From assembly GCF_964199755.1 (NCBI RefSeq), contig NC_133910.1, forward strand, positions 9,667,711 through 9,731,710: a DNA stretch of 64,000 bases. The letters run 5' to 3'. The translations under genes were made by a program, and so were the position numbers. The stretch comes from Larus michahellis. Lineage: Eukaryota; Chordata; Aves; Charadriiformes; Laridae. Under the pieces are notes generated by a model. The model made no database searches, was not told the DNA's origin, and saw nothing but the letters and a program-made list of their open reading frames with translations. The stretch's first letter is position 1. Each line of letters begins with the position of its first letter. Of this stretch, positions 1 to 15,790 are shown piece after piece.

Positions 1-3000
1 GAGACAAACATTAGATATCAATAAGTAACTAAACTGGCTACAGAGGACAAACAAATAATTGCAGACGGTTGCTTGGTAAGTGATAAGCCTTTTTGGGCTC
101 GATCACCACCTGTAGGCAAGCTTTGATTCATACATGAGATCATGGAAGAGAAAGTCAGGCACAAAGCAGACATGCACGAGAGAGTAGCCCCTAATTTCTC
201 CTGGTACCTGGGACAGCAAACACAAGCAAGTGCAACTTCTGTAAAACCTCAGTGGGGAGAGAGACAGAGGAGATAAGTCAATGCTTTTCTTTTTTCTACC
301 CAAATTAATATCTATCCTTTGCCCATGTGCTCCTCCCTATTCCCACCCAAGTACACACACTACACTGTGTGATGATATCTCCAGTGCAATGGCTGATTCA
401 AATAAAGAATCTCATGTTACCTCCCCCTTAAGAAGGGACTAGAGATAGGGCCTTTCTCACTTGTCTGTAAACACAAGCACACACCAAAGCACCAGCCTGA
501 GAAGTATTTCCTTGGGGCAAGAAACTTAGGTAGTGGCATCAACACAACAGCTTTACTTTCATTCACGAAGCCAGGTCAAACCAGAGAAAAATAATCTGAA
601 CCCTAACCTGCTGAATACGTACAATGATGTGGAGAATTTGGTTCAGCTTCAGTAAAGTGCAGCCAGGCTGAGATGCTGCTCAGGCCAGGAAGGAAACCTC
701 AGTGCTTCAGCCCTTGCACAGCAGGACTCTGTATGGAGATGGCTCCTATTTCTTGAGGGCTGAACCTGACACAAATGCTTCCAAACTCCAGCCTTCAGCC
801 TGGGACCTCTTGGGCCTGACGGCATGCTTCACCTCAATGCTTAAATGTCAAACGGCTGCTAAGCCAAAGGACAGCAGAGCTGTGAGCTGCACCCAGCACC
901 ACAGAGGGTGAAGTCAGGGAGATGTCTGTCGGCTTTTACTGTCCAGCCTGAACAACAGGAGCACCTAAACCACAGCCAATTTTAACAAGGGCCTTATTCG
1001 GACTTTATTAACAAACACAGTAGCCACTAGATGGCAAACTCACAGCCAAAACGGAATACTGACCCTAACAGACTCCTCAAATGTTGTAAAATCAAGGGTG
1101 CAGAAAGCCAACGGGAAAGGGGGAACAGAGGTGACAACACACACCAAAGTGCTAGTTCCTTCCCCAGGTTCCGTTACTTTGTGTATTGCTGTCCCATCAT
1201 TATACTGCACAAAGATGAGCCATAAACAGTGTGCTGTCAACTGCATAAACCATCTCCTGGTATTAATGTGCAGTTCCAAACATCCCAGGCACAGTTATGG
1301 CAGAAGGGACAAAACAAAATTCCAACACATCCACTAAAAAACATATTGCTTAAGCCAGAAAAAACCTGCAGCCTGCAAATAACATGGCCAAAGGAGCCCA
1401 GATTGCAGATTATGTATTATTCATTGCTATCATCATTGTAAGCCTCCAGCCAATCTAGCTTTTTCAGTGTGGGCTGCAGGAAAGGTGGGGCCACTATGTA
1501 AATCAGAAATATCTTGCAAATGACTCTTACATATTAGCTGCATATCTATGAAAAGAAATGAATTGCATGGTAGCCAAACCTCTACACAAGCAATCATCTT
1601 TGTCTTGCAAAGTGGCCATTTGTATTTTATGTCAGCCTGTTATTATCCTGAATCAGTTCTTGAGCAAAGATCAAAGCTAGTCTGGGTAAAGCAGTCCTCA
1701 CTCATTACACGCTGATAATTTTTCTAAGTAGGAGTCCTTTCCAGGAGCTGGAGTCACAGCAATGGGCACTGTTATGTGCATGGAGTCTTCAAAAAAGCTG
1801 GGTCACACTGAGCCAAAATTTCAGCAAAGCTGCTGAGAGCGGCTGCCTGCCTCCACATCCAGAGAGGCTGGATGGTCGACATTGCTGTGCATCTGTAAAA
1901 ATGTAAGGGCAGCAATGTGATAGCAGTTTTACAGAAAGCTCTAAACTTATTATTTAGCTACAAGGGGAAACATCCCTTACTTCAGGAATAATAAGAAATA
2001 GATACATTTTTATTTAGTGTTCAAATGTACAAATCACCAGTGATTTTACCATGCTACTGTACAGGGCAAGACAAACTCTCAGGCAGCTAACTTCCCTTGT
2101 ATGACTGTAACAAAGAGTTGATCAAAACAATTTTCATTTTTACACCAATTTCAGAAGTTCTTTTTCCCCAATAGTAGGGTTGTTTGCTACACTCAAAGTA
2201 GCAGCAGTGCTGTGTACCCAGACTCAAATACTCCTTTCATCCACAATTACTTAAGGAATGTCAGGAAAGAATAAACTCACAAGCCTGCAAGCATTACTGA
2301 AAATATTTGCCTCAACTGATGATACTATTTCATGCCCCTCAGCAAACAAATATACTGGATCTAACTGATCCCTGTTTTCTTATGTGCAGAGCCATTTGAC
2401 AGAAGAACTCATTTCCCAGATTACACTTTCATACAACTTATCAATAAATTTTGCACCATCAGTTCTGAATTACAGTAACTCTATTAGATCTCTGGATCAC
2501 CGAAGTCAGGGTGTATCTTGCTCATGAAACTCCCAATAACCATTTGCTCTTTGCAACTGTTAACCTCAGCTCCAGCAAAAGATATTTTCATTGACCCACT
2601 TCCCCGGAATCCAAACTGAGGTACTCTGAGGTCCATTCATATGGCTCATACATATACACCCTCTCTGCTCTGCCTTTTTCAATTCCACGGATTTACACAA
2701 GCTGGAGAAATTTCTCCTGAAAGGGTACTGTGCAACCTTAAGCAACAACACATTGCTCCCTTTTGCTAGTCTGGCTCTGCTGTTGCCCTGCTTTCACACC
2801 CACTCCTTTAAATTGTTGACACATCTCATAAGTGTGTCCGTTATGACCAACATATTTGATCAGTATGTTTCGAACCTGAGCACTGCACTTGCCCATTTAA
2901 TGAGCAATATTTTAGACATTTTCCAAACTTCCTGTCACCAGCATTAGCTAACACGCGAGCGATCCAGACAGACTCTTTTGTTCTGAGCAGCTGTGCTGTA

Positions 3001-6000
3001 AAACAGCCTGAGTATCTTTGAGGCCACAAACTGCTCTCCAAGGTCTCCCCATCCCCAGTCTGCCATATGTTGCCCCTATAGTTTGTACAAACTCCTTCAT
3101 TTCCTCTCTATCCTGTTGCATTTCATCAGGTTAAACTAAAAGCACACACCAGCATCCAAAAGCCAGACTGTAGTGTTCTGTGTGCTCTGTTCTGTTTTGC
3201 AGAGGGCACACAGCTTCACGCAGAGCAGGAGCTTCAGCAGAGCTGTACTGCCTGCATCGGGGCTAAGGACAGCAAGGGGCTAAAACGTCTTCTGATGGCA
3301 CTTCCAATGTTGTCTGTCCTGCCCAGTTTCTTGTCATCTGTTCCCCACAGCAGGCTAGCTAAGGAAAACCAGCAAAGAACTTTGAAAGTATCCACCGAGC
3401 TTGGAGAGAGACAGGGCCACTCATTGGCCAAAGCACTGGGAACAAGGCTTAGCTCGCTGTTACTCTGCTGACATGCTGCACAGCCTGGAGTTCATCATGG
3501 CTTCCTGTCTACTTCTGCTCCCCCTCCATCTCAGTAGGGATTGTTCCAAATACTGGGGACAATTAATCAAATGAACATTGGTGCCACTAAAGATAAAAAG
3601 CAATACAAGATGAAGCGTTGATCAAAATGAAATGCTGGTTAAAATACAGCCCTTTGATCCCTAGTTGGGACTCCGAGTTTCAAGAATCAACAGCCCAGTC
3701 TAAAACCCCAACATGATGAACAGTCAAAACTGGCACTGGATGCTGCTCCACAGTGAATTCAGTGAAGGAGACCTCATCCACATTCCCATGTGGGAGCCAT
3801 GTGACAGAGGGATACGGCACAGACAGGCCCACCGTGTCGGGTCCTGCCAGAGACGGAGCCATTAAATGGCTTCCCTCTGCACCCAAGAACTATCGTCTCT
3901 GCCTCTCTGAGGAACCAACAAGGCTGGGTTCCCTCTGCAGTCCTGTCCCTCCTCTCCAGCAGCCTCACTGCATCACTTGAAGCATGTAGCAACGAGACCA
4001 GTTATAGATGTGCACAGAAAACAGTGACTTGGTTTGGAGCAGAAAGTTACTTTAGATGCTCCCAGCAACAGTAAAGGAGCTATCTCATACCACACTATCA
4101 GGCTGCCAAACAAACACAGAATATCTAGCTCATCCACAACTACTGAGATAAAGGCTTGTGTCAACAGCAGATTTTGAGAAAAGCAGAGAGAACTATAGCT
4201 AGGAAGCAACCTTGGAAAGGCAGAGGCTGTGCTGTACAGAAACATGTGCTTCACAAGGGGAGAGTTTGTGTCCTCAATGCTTTACTGAAGGATCCTGTGG
4301 GGCCTCGCTAACATGCTAAGTAGCAATGGTGAGAGTGAAGAAACATTCACAATCTCTTGACCTCCGAATACCAAGAGAAGCCTCTTTAGTTCTTCTCAGT
4401 TTCAACTTTGGAGGCCAACGAGACACGAATACATGTCAAGCTTAGTGTCAGAAGGATGCTAATGTGTATGTATAACCCAGTCTGTCAGGCAGCCCCACTA
4501 TCTGCAGATTTTCTCAACTCTGAACAGGTTCTTGCCATCCAGAAATCCTGCACCAAGAGCCGCTGTAGTAAGCTCTCTGCAGGGGCACAGTGCATTTGAT
4601 TGGCAGCATTGCACTTTCTGCACCTGCATTGTGCCCCACATGCACTTACATTTCTGTCGGGCCAGGGCTGTGTGAGAGCCATACCCCTGGCTATGGCCCA
4701 GCTGGCTGCACTCCACCCTGACGGGAATTTAGGAAACACTGCCCCTGCTCAGGAGACTGCTGCACTGAAGACAGCAGAGCTCAGTCGAAATGCCACTTCT
4801 CCCGTCATCACAGCGACTCACACCCCCTCCCACTGGGGGACAGCACATTTTCCATTTCTCTGAACAATCTCACCAAGCTGCAGGCACCAGCAGCACTAAA
4901 TTCTGCTCTCTTTTGGGAAGGAGCCAAGGCTGCAAATGTAAAGCACAGGACGTGATTTCCTGCCCCTCCTGGAAAAGGAAGCTACAGTCCAAAAGGTAGA
5001 GAAAGAACTATTAATCCTAGAACAACCATTTTAATGTTGATGATCACATGATGCAGCTGCAGAAATACCAATTCAATTCAAACAGAACTTCTAATGTGCT
5101 AAACATGTGGGACTCATGATACAGAAAAGGAGATACCAGATCCGGGTGCTAAGAAGAGCAATTACTATTCACAGGCCCCTGAGGAAAGATGCCTTTAGGA
5201 CCACTGCTCTTCTGACAGAACTCTTTAATCAAGAAAATACTAGAAAACCATAAAAAACCTAATGGCAGATTCTCTACAGTTATCTCCTACAGTTCTACTT
5301 TATACTGTATATGTGAGCCGATTAGCAGCAAGGTGCTGGACTTCTTGAAAAAGGAACAGCTTATGGAGTGAAAAGAAAACTAAAGTACAACCCCAGCAGG
5401 TTTACTCTTGCACAGACTTTAAAAAGAGATGGAGAAATAAGCAGTGCTATTGAGTTAGTGTAGAGATGGGCTGTACAATTCCAGTAGCTATTGCCTGCTT
5501 AAGCACAATGAAATAGGATGAATGGAAGCCCTAATGTGGCTGACTCACCCTCATTACCCAACAGCCTAAGATGGGGGGGGGTGTCTTCTGAGGAGATCAG
5601 AAAATATATTTCTAGATGTCTTAAGGTGTAAGTCTGTGCAGATTATGCAGCCCAAGCCGCAAGCACCCATTATTTTCCATCTGTATGATTGCAAGAACTC
5701 TCCCGTGTGCAGAGCTCAACAACTACTTTTGTTTTCAGAGTGTCTGCAACCATTTGCAAAAGACTGAGAGACATGCATGCGCAGACACACACCGGGCTGT
5801 CATGGGGACTTGCCTTCTGTTCTTTCTCACTACAGTTTTCCTCAGCCCAAAATAAAAGCATGTTATGCTGTGCCCTTTGTGCAAGAAAACATAACACAAG
5901 AGTGTTTATTTGCCTATGAACACCATAATCTTCATAGATCGATATTAAAACCCTTCACACTTATTTTCACTGCCTAGTTCAATTGAACTTAGAAATTCCA

Positions 6001-9000
6001 GTGTATCTTGAGAGAGTGCTGAACAGCTGCAAACTAGCCAAGGGATCACATTCCCACAGATGGTATTAGACTCCAAAGCCCTTCATGTTTGACTCTGGGA
6101 TATGTACAGGTCAAATGAGAAGTTATACTGTCTGGGAACAAAGTTTCACAATCCTTGCAGACAGTGTTATTTCTTTTTACAGTTCTTTGATTTAATACTG
6201 TTCACTTGGAAACCGCTAGTTTATGGAGTTTTTTTCTGTTAAAGGTAATTCAAGGCCAATTAGCTTTCACCAGAGGCCACCTTCTATGTAAATTCTAGTA
6301 TGTCCAAACTTTGTAGCTTCTCCGCTAACTGATTGATTAAACGTAAGGTTTGAAGTAGTGTTTTCAGCACTAATCTGACAGGTGTCCAGAGAAATGCATT
6401 AGGCTACGCAGTGCTCGAAGGAGGGGATTAGGAGCCAGGACCCTTAAACTCCAGATCTGCTCAGTATTGTTAATTATGCTTTGCCAAATTTCCTACCCTC
6501 ATTTACAATCTGTCAGAGACATGCAGTGAATTTACTGGATGGGGAAGGAGGAGGATGTACATGATTGATTGGCTCTTGCAGGCATTATCTGCTATGGCCT
6601 GTGCTCAGCATCATGCAGCAAAGGTAAGACTGCCAGCCCTGCCACCACCACCCTCTGCAGCGGCCTCCAGCTCACAGCTCAGTGCTGGTCTGAGTGGCCA
6701 GTCCAAGAACAGCCAGTAACAACGGAGTTCGCTCATGAGAAGGCAAATGGACGATGACGAACATAGCAACTTGCTCTTGCTTGTGATTAGTAGCACCCAA
6801 AAGGATGCTATTAAGTCCAGAAAGACCAAAAAGCATAAAACCACAGAATCTGTCTGACCAGAAACTGCTTCCATGTACTTACTGCTATGCTCAGTAGTGA
6901 TCCAGAATTCCAGAGTTTCAGAACATGCATTTCAGAGGCAGTGACTGTCCAAATGCTGCAGTCAGAAGAAGGACAAAACTTAGAAAAAACAGATCTTTTC
7001 ATGATGGCTACTTCAGAAAGCAGGTGAGCAAGAAGACCCTGGGTACACAGACTTTGGACACTGCAGGCACCATTGTATGTTCAGAATCCGTAGCAGCTTG
7101 CTCCCAACCCCTGCCTGAAGAGATGAACTCTGGAATCATCTTTCATTATTTTTAACCCAAGCTCAAGAGCTGCTTGGCAGAGACAAGCTCTGGATTGCTA
7201 GGCAAGCCCAAGGTTTTATTGTCTCTGGGTGACTGAGAGGCTAGCCTGACTCCCATAGGATCTTTGTTTCCCAACCTCGTGTATTCAGCAAACACTGTAA
7301 AGGGCACAATGGTCAATGTGGCAGCCTATTTGCAACAGCCAGGGCAATAGGCAGTTATGCTCTGTAGACAAAATGATTGCATGCACATATATATAATAGT
7401 TAAGAGAGAAAGAAGGGGGAGAAGAAGTGGTGGGACCACCAGGCAATTTCTCAAATGCCTTGCCTTCCACAGACAGGGCAGTGGGCCACCCCCCTCCTCA
7501 AACTGCCCAAAGCAGTCCTGGCCACCAATGAAAACGTCAGCTTAAAAACTAAAGGAAAGAGGTAAGCACAGATGAAGAATGAGATCTGCTGCTGATTGAG
7601 CTCTACAGCCGTCCTCAACACCTGCAATCCACCCATCTTATCTTGTCCTGGCCTGGACACCTATAGGTCAGAACCCCCCTGAGAGGATTCCCACTCAGGG
7701 CTGTCCCCAGGACAAGAATTATCTAATCACATCTGGACAGAAAATATCTGCAGCAGAATGGGCTATCTCAGAGCTTTCCAGTGGTATTCACAGTGTCTTT
7801 CTTCGTGTGAGCTTCCAGAATTAATCACCAGTGTATGAATTTGGCTTCCCATCCCTTTCCCCAGCTGACAGGAATTGATGGCACCAACTGCCGTCACCAT
7901 GAGAAATAAGTGATTCCTTCACTAGCATGGCAGACATATGCCAGCTAGGAAGAGAAGATCTGATCATCAGACTTGCTTGTTTTGGCTTTTCAATGCACAA
8001 AAGGCTGTTTTTCTCAGGATTAGGGTGACTGCGACAATCTGTTTTTAGACAGAGTTAGAACCACAAGATAAAAGAGGCAGAAATCTTCTCATCTGCATAT
8101 TTATCATCAAAATGCAGCAACTGCATAATTTAAGCTTAGTGTTAAAAATATTGTATGTATATTTTAAGGTTTTCCTACTCAGGTGAAAAGGAGACATGCT
8201 TTCACTAAGGAGGTTAATTATTTCCTAATGGTGTGAAAACAACAGAAAAAAAAGGAATCAAAAGGAATTTTCTTACCCTCCCCCCAACCCTGAGGCACAG
8301 CAAAGAGACATCTCTGTCCATATCCTTCACAGACACATACCGTAAAATGACTCAGAACAATAGAGCAGAGGCATGCGCTGGTAACTGGGGTCCCACTGAG
8401 CCCCACGAGGGTCTGGACACTTGCACAAAGGTACAAGTTACAGATTTGTAGTGAGAGCAGGAGCATCCTCTCAGCTCATTAAATTGAGAAGGGAAGCACT
8501 CCCATCGGCAGGGAATGGGCACAGGCACCAACTGCCTGGTGGGCTCTGCCAGAGGAGAGAAGGTTCTCCGATACCACAGCCGATGGTGCCACCCAGCTGG
8601 GTGAGCACTGCACCCAGCATTCTCCAGCATCGAGATGCCAGCAGCTGCCTCCTCTGTGGTCCTGAGCAGAGCACAGCTGGGCTCTGGACACCCTGCATCA
8701 GCCTCCCCACCCCACCCCACACGCCCTCAGGGAGAGGAGAGAGGTGCTCTTCACTATGCCAAGCTCTGTAGGGAAGAATGAACTGAACACAGGCTGCCGC
8801 GGTGGTACTTAGTCGCAACTGAGATCTGTCAGTGGTACAGTGGAAGCTTCCTCATTGTTCCTACCTATCTCTGCTGTACATATGGAGCCTTTCTACTCTG
8901 CAGAGCTGACATGACTAGCTAGCTGTACATGAGATCCAGCTTCTTAACACGAAAACTTGTTCTCCCAGAGGTGTTTTGGTTTATTGTTGTCTTTCCCACT

Positions 9001-12000
9001 GGCTGCTTCGTTAAGAGAGTTTTTTTTTTTATGTGACCTCTGCTGATGTCCATGCAGACATGTGATGTTCCAGACAGGACCTTGCTTTCACACTAGGAAG
9101 CATCCTTTCCTCTCCAGCACTGCCCAGGAACCCCGCGGCACAATCAGTCACTGCTCGGAAATGTCTCTGCGAGCTCGGCATGCTCCACAAGGGCTGCAGA
9201 GCAGGCTGGCCGGCCGGCCATCGCCAGCTGGTGCTCTCCCAGCTGACACAGCTTTCCCATGCTCTCTGCTGGCTGCCTTTGCATCCTCACATGGCCACAT
9301 GATCCACTCTGCTTTGACAGCTTCATCCCTCAGATCCCAGTCCCTATAACTACCTGATATGCACGTGTGCTTCTGTTTAAAGAGAGAAGTTAGAAGGGCA
9401 ATGCATGACAATACACCACAATCTGAAGACAGCCAATCAAACCAATAAATCCCCACTCGCTCCCCAACAGCTGTAGCCCAATTAAACTCAACAGTTCACA
9501 GGTGTTCATGTAATGACTTTAACACAAAAAAGCACCGCTCCCTTTAGGGGCCTTTAAAAAAATTTAGAGCTCTTTAAATTTTATATACCAACAACATCAA
9601 ACCAAAGTAGGAAATAATAAAGAAGGAAAGGAGATAGAGAAAAGAAAATACACACAGTGTCAGCATCAGCAACAGCCTAATTAAACAATAGCCAACAGGA
9701 AAATGCACATTTTGCTCACCTAGGCACGGCCCTTCTTGAGTTCTATGTGCTGGATGCAAAAGCAGTTTTCTGTACGGCCTTTTCAGCATCGTTGCACCAG
9801 CCATGCTTTCATTCATGAAGTCCCTCTGCCTCCCCAGAAAAAAGTTGTGAATGAACTCATGCTAGCAAAGCAAAGGCCTGCATCCATCATTTCTCTACAA
9901 CACCTTGACTCCTTCCCTACCATGAGGTTGAGACTGGGCTGGACTCCATGGCGTGCTGGGGAGGCAGAGCTGTACACCTCTGGAAGTGACTAATGACCCC
10001 AGTATTTTCTGTGGCCTCGCAGCACATTTTAGTTGATCCAGGGAGCCCTGGTGAAGCTGACACCCTTGCTGTTCAGATTGTCTGCACCATCTGTTTGCTA
10101 CATGCCGGCAGCAGGCTCTTGCTAGGTACCTCCTTATTCTTGGGTTTCGTTACACCTTACTAGCAGTTCTGGCCACACCATCGTTATTTTCTTTTGTAGT
10201 TTTCCCATTGATTGCAGGTGTTCCCTCTCCTTCTAACTCACCTTCATCCCCCTCATTCTGACAGACCTGCATACATGAGCCCCTAGCAATGTCAGGATCA
10301 CAGCTAGGAGCTGCCATGTCTACTCATTGCAGGAGGGATGAGGAGACAGGGAACACAATTCTCATAAACCCAGAGAAGGAAGCATCAGGCTGGAGAAGAA
10401 AGGATACTTTTGGGACCTTACAGGGCCCTGAAGAGGCAAAGAATTTGCAATACCTCAGCCTTGGGGGAAACTCAGTCCAAGGCTTCTTTATTACTGCCCT
10501 CGGTTTGATTATGTGTTTGTAGCTCCTGACTTTCCCATGGTGAGATACTGAAGCCAAAGTGGATCTGAAGCTTCTGTTTTGAAGCAATCCTGGCTTCAGC
10601 TTTTCAGTCTCATAAAGAAATGTGAAATGTTCTTATAAAGAAACATTTTTGTCAGAAAGATTTCTTAAGAGGGACAGTGAAAAGATGCTGCTCTGTTGTA
10701 AGTCAGAAGATTCTGGGAGGGGAAATCAGTTTCTCTCCATCTTACTGAAAAACAAGAGCCTAAGAAACTGAAGTTATTTTGAGGCTTCAAAAATCAAGTT
10801 ACAATGCCAAAACGGTGCAAAAGAAGGCTTTTCCAGAGTCCCTAAAAAGGCAAAAGACCATCTTGCTGGGCCTGTGAAGCCAGGAATTTGCATAGGAGCA
10901 AACCAGGCAGCTCTGGATCCTGAAGTCCATTTTTCATTATCACTAAAAGCACAGCACAGACAGCAGCAGTAAAATCCCTGGCCTCTGTCTGTCTTTCCCA
11001 GAATAAGAAACCTTAAAACACCTTCTAGAAGCAAAAAGATGCCGGGTTCCAGACTTCATCCATCCTCTGTCCTCCCTGCTTAGAGGGATTGCAAAATGTA
11101 ATCTCCCTACAAATGGTAGTACAGAGGTCTTTGCAGCTACATATCTTATTCATGCACCTACAGCACCTAGTGCACTGGGCCCCAACCTGGGAGATTCCTT
11201 TAGGAATTACTGTAATATAAATAATTATCTGAGGTTGATAACCAGTGATTTAGATATGAAAAGGCCTCAGGATGCAAGTGCTAATCTCCCAAGATACTGA
11301 GCCATCCTTTCAAGATGCACGAAGACATATAAGTAGGCTAATTACAAAGGAAAATGTCTCCTGTATATAAGTCTCATCTAAATTCAGAAGTGATGCAAAA
11401 ACAAATTGAGAAGATACCCAGGAAAAGTTCAAGAATGTTGCTAGGAAAGGTTAATTTTTAGAGATTTTTTTTTAAAATAACCCATAAGATCCTTAAATGC
11501 AAAAATAGTTAAACCTTAAATAGCAACTCCAAGTGTCACACCAGAAAGGCACTCTAAAATGAATAGAACTATTGAACTGTGGAAGCATCATGGCAAAAAA
11601 ACACAACAATTTCATTTTCTTCGTTTAGTTTCAATTTATAATTCACACAAGTAGCTTAAACACGTCGATTTGAGATCAAAACAGAACTGCAGGTTACATA
11701 GCATCTGTTCTATAGGAGGATGCTGTGTGCACTGAGATAATTTTAGATGAATGTGTTATCAACAAGATCTGTGGAACATTGCAGAGTAGCAAGTTTTGAG
11801 AGAGAAAAACATACAGTTTAAATGCATAAATTGTTTAGAATGTTTAGCATGTGGTTGTAAAGCGATCAACCAAGTAATCTGTTTTCCAGGGTAGGACAGC
11901 TCACACAGATGAAACAGTAGTTTCCTCTGTATGTAATGTAAGACTTGTTCAACATTCAGAGAAATATCTTACGCTCTGCAAACTTGGTGATCATAAAGCC

Positions 12001-14903
12001 ACAGCTTTTAGCCACTGCTTTTGTTCTTTTCCAACGCCTCCCCAAGCTGCTGCTGCAGTACCAGGCCTGCATGCATGACGTATTCTGTCTGGAAAAGGTT
12101 CACTGATGGCCAGACTAGACTTCTCCTGGGACATACTGGTCAGTGTAGACCTATGCTTTGATATTGTTATTTTGGAATACGGTCACTTTTGCTGTGAATT
12201 TCTGAGGTTATAGCTGTGTAGAGAAATAAAAACATTTTTATTCCTTCTTGGGGAGGACAGTTTTGGAGATACTCAGGAACCAAGCTACACCACTGAGATG
12301 CCTTTCCAGATGCATTTATCCACATATTCTAAGGACATCCGGTTGCTTGTTCTGCCTACAGCAATGCAAACACTTATGGGTACCATACTGTCTCCTGAAC
12401 TCACAGCGCTGGTTTCTAACTGGTCTTCCTATTCTAGCCCCAGACTGAACATTCCTCTGGTGCTGGGTCATCCCTAGCATACCTATCAACCCCACAAGTC
12501 CTAGATAAACTCAGATGAGAATTAAAAATTTGAATCTAGAAATATAAATTAGGTAAACACTGTATATTTCTTTATAGTTCTTTTTTCTGCTATGTGAAAA
12601 AGAACCGGGATGTGTGTAACACAGGTATTTCTGACATACTATGCATCAGTTCATGGATACAAAAGTATTCTGCATTTCAACTCCTCCTTTAGTCAAAACT
12701 AAAAGCGAGTTCATGATAATGGTGTGGTTCAGGTCAGAAAAAGGCATTTCATATGTGAATGCAAATGAAGATGCATGGAAATGTTCTTCCTTTTAGAAAA
12801 AAAAAATTTGAGGTCTAAAAAATAGTGTGAAACAACCTACAAAATGCAGACAAAAATCAGTTCAGTTGGTTGATAATCTTATTCAGGCTGCAGTGGAACA
12901 TTTCCCTGAAACGTTTCCTTCTTTGCTAGGTTATTTATGGTTTGCTTTCTAGCCTGACTGCAGCAACTGACACCCTGCGAAGAATCAGAATAAGAAGGGG
13001 AAGCAGCTAGCAGCAGCTCCCTCTGAGATCCTTCTGGTGACAAAGCAGATGCATCTCTTATCAAGCCACCACCAGAACTGACTACGGGAGCAACATACTA
13101 TTGTAGTGCTCATAACCAACCCCACAGTCACACTGCATTCTGAACACAGAGCACCCAGGTACTCAAACTGCGGGGAGGAGCTTGCAGGGCGAACTAGTTC
13201 AGCTCAACATCAACGTTTAGGTGATCCACTCTGGAAATCTACTGAGGTCTGCAGCACAGCATGATTTCTCACCTGAGTGAAACCTATGCTGAACTGTAAC
13301 ATCTTCCATCATATAGGGCAAGGCCTAAGCATAACCTCCTGCCCTAGTAACAGCCCACTCCCACTAAAGCATAGTAGCTGCCAAGCCCTTCCTTCTTCTG
13401 CATCAGCTTTTCGTGCCTTCCCTGAGCCTGCTGAACTGACATGAGACACAATCACAACAGGCACGCGCCATTCAGTGAATGAAGCTGGCTTTGTTTTGCT
13501 GCTACAAAGACAAGCAAGAGATTGCAGCAGCTCTATTCTGCCCTATGGAGTGGAGACAAATGGGTCTGACTGTCTCTGTAGCATGGTCGCCCTCTCATTA
13601 TGACCTCTGAAAATTCTCTGCTGCAACTACACAACAGAGCAGAGCGCAAGGGAGCATCAGACATGAGCACAGAGCCTGAGGGGCATTCACATGGACACAT
13701 ATTCCCACCTCAGCTGGGTAAAACTACCCAACAGTAGCACCTCTCAGTGGAAGCTGCAGCAGCCTTGCTTCAGCAGAGCCCTTCTGCAGGGATCAGAGAT
13801 GGAAGGGAGACAGGTCACTGGGTGTGATATGGAAATACCCTCCCTGCAGTCAGCACTGGTCTCCCACAGTGCTCTGCAAAGTTAAAAATTACACCTATGC
13901 TCCAAACCAGCATGAAACTGCAAGTAGACTACTAGAACTAGTTGCCCATGAGGACAAGGCTCTGGGTGTGGGGTAGAGCAGGGCAGTGACATCCCTTGCC
14001 TAGGCAGACTCTCCACTCCCTCTGCTCATGCATTTGCAGCTACCCACTGGCTCACAGAGCAGGCTGTGGTGAGGGTAAGATGCCCATCTGCTGTTTGCAC
14101 CGGTTGCTCACAGGGCATGCTGTGACCTCCTCCCACCCTTCTCCAGACACCAGCCGCTTCCACACATTCATCTTCTTGCACGTTGAGGCAATGCGCTGTC
14201 ACTCACAAAGTTTATATTTAAATAAGCCCTTCTGTTGAACTCAAATTAAATATAGCTCTGTTGAATCTGATACCATGAGAGAGCCAAGGCTGGAGGCGAG
14301 AGAGAGAACGAGGAGGAGATCACAACTGAACAAATACATTTAAAGCTGTGAAGTTAACACCAGGCTGCACATCTGACTCTGGTACACACTGGGTTTGTTT
14401 CCTTTCAGCTCAGCTATAGTATTAGTTGCAGTGAGGTCATCCTCGCATGTCCTTCTGCTTTATGTCTCTTACTAGACAGACACACACAAATCTTCAAATT
14501 TTACAGACAGAATGAAAATTCAGACAAACATTTGTCTCCCTGACCTGTCAGCACTTACAGCGGTGTCTGACTGACAGAGGCACGAGAGGGGAAGTCAGAA
14601 CCTCTGGAAAGGCAGGTATCTCTGGACTAATTTTGGAGTATACTGACAACAATAACAATCAGCTCTTAGCTAATGTCACAGGGCAACAACAAAGCCTGCG
14701 GCAGCTCGTGCTGCATTTCAGGCCAAGGACTCATTCTGGGCTCTTTCCTGATGTGGGTTGCCCTGACAGCCATTTTTCAAGCTTAAAATCTGGTTGGGGA
14801 GAGTGGCCTGGGTGGCTGGATCTGAGAAAGGACCAGAGCTGAATGTGTGTGTATTAGCAAAGATGTAAATAAGGAGCCCAGGCATAAAAAAAAAACAGAT
14901 CAG

Positions 14904-14957
14904 AAAGTGTTACCATTGCAGTAAGCTAGGAAAGTTGTACCATTGCAGTAAGAGAGT
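14904..14957 (+). repeat. 27-bp imperfect tandem duplication
   Basis: Two adjacent 27-bp units each contain TACCATTGCAGTAAG (14911-14925 and 14938-14952), preceded by AAAGTGT or AAAGTTG. Confidence 0.85.
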
Positions 14958-15774
14958 TCACAAGAAGTAATACAATAAAGTTAAGAAACAAATCTTCAGG
15001 CCTGTGGAACTCAGGTGTTCACATCCACTGAGATGTGTGCTTAGTACCCTAAAACTTTTCATTAGGCTTCAGGATGAACAGCTTCTAGCAGCAGAACAGA
15101 TTTCAACCAGGTCAGTCAGTCACAAAAAGCCCCATCAGTCATCACATTATAACCTTGATTGAACCATCCACATATATTTATTGTAAGGAACCATCCAAGT
15201 TGTTCCTCTTTCTATCCTAAAAGCTAATCCTAAAAGCTAGTCCAGATCTACTTTGCTTTGGCTGGCAGACTTCCTTTATGGCTACCTGTTGTCTTTGGCA
15301 GCTATGAAATCCACCATGTTGAGTTACAAACTGGGCCAGGGCAAGGAGAAGCAGAGGAAGAGAGGGAAAAGCATACTGAGCGAACTCGTTGGGCTTGTAA
15401 GAGTTAAAGATGCTGTGTGTCCTGGTGCCTATAGACTGTCTCCAGTACCGATAAAACAGAGTGCGTTGAAACATACGGTAGGCAAGCCCTGCTTTGTCCT
15501 GCTGCAATCTCTTCAATTATTTTTTGTGTTGTGTATTTTACAAAGGATAAATCAGGGAACATTTCAAGAAATGTTTTCTCATTCTAAAACTTATCAAAAT
15601 ATTGCTGACACTGATCCATGGCTGGGAATGTCATTCCTGAATAAACATGATGTCATTCTCATTCCATTCATACTTCTCCTGGACAGCTGCTGTCAGCCTC
15701 AGTGAAGAAAAATGCCACCTCACCGGTGACAGCTGCCACTTGAGGTACTTTGTATATCAGCCTCCATAGGAGAG

Positions 15775-15790
15775 AAAAAAAAAAAAAAAA
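15775..15790 (+). repeat. A16 homopolymer
   Basis: Sixteen A on the plus strand after GAG. No retroposon body was recognised upstream. Confidence 0.9.
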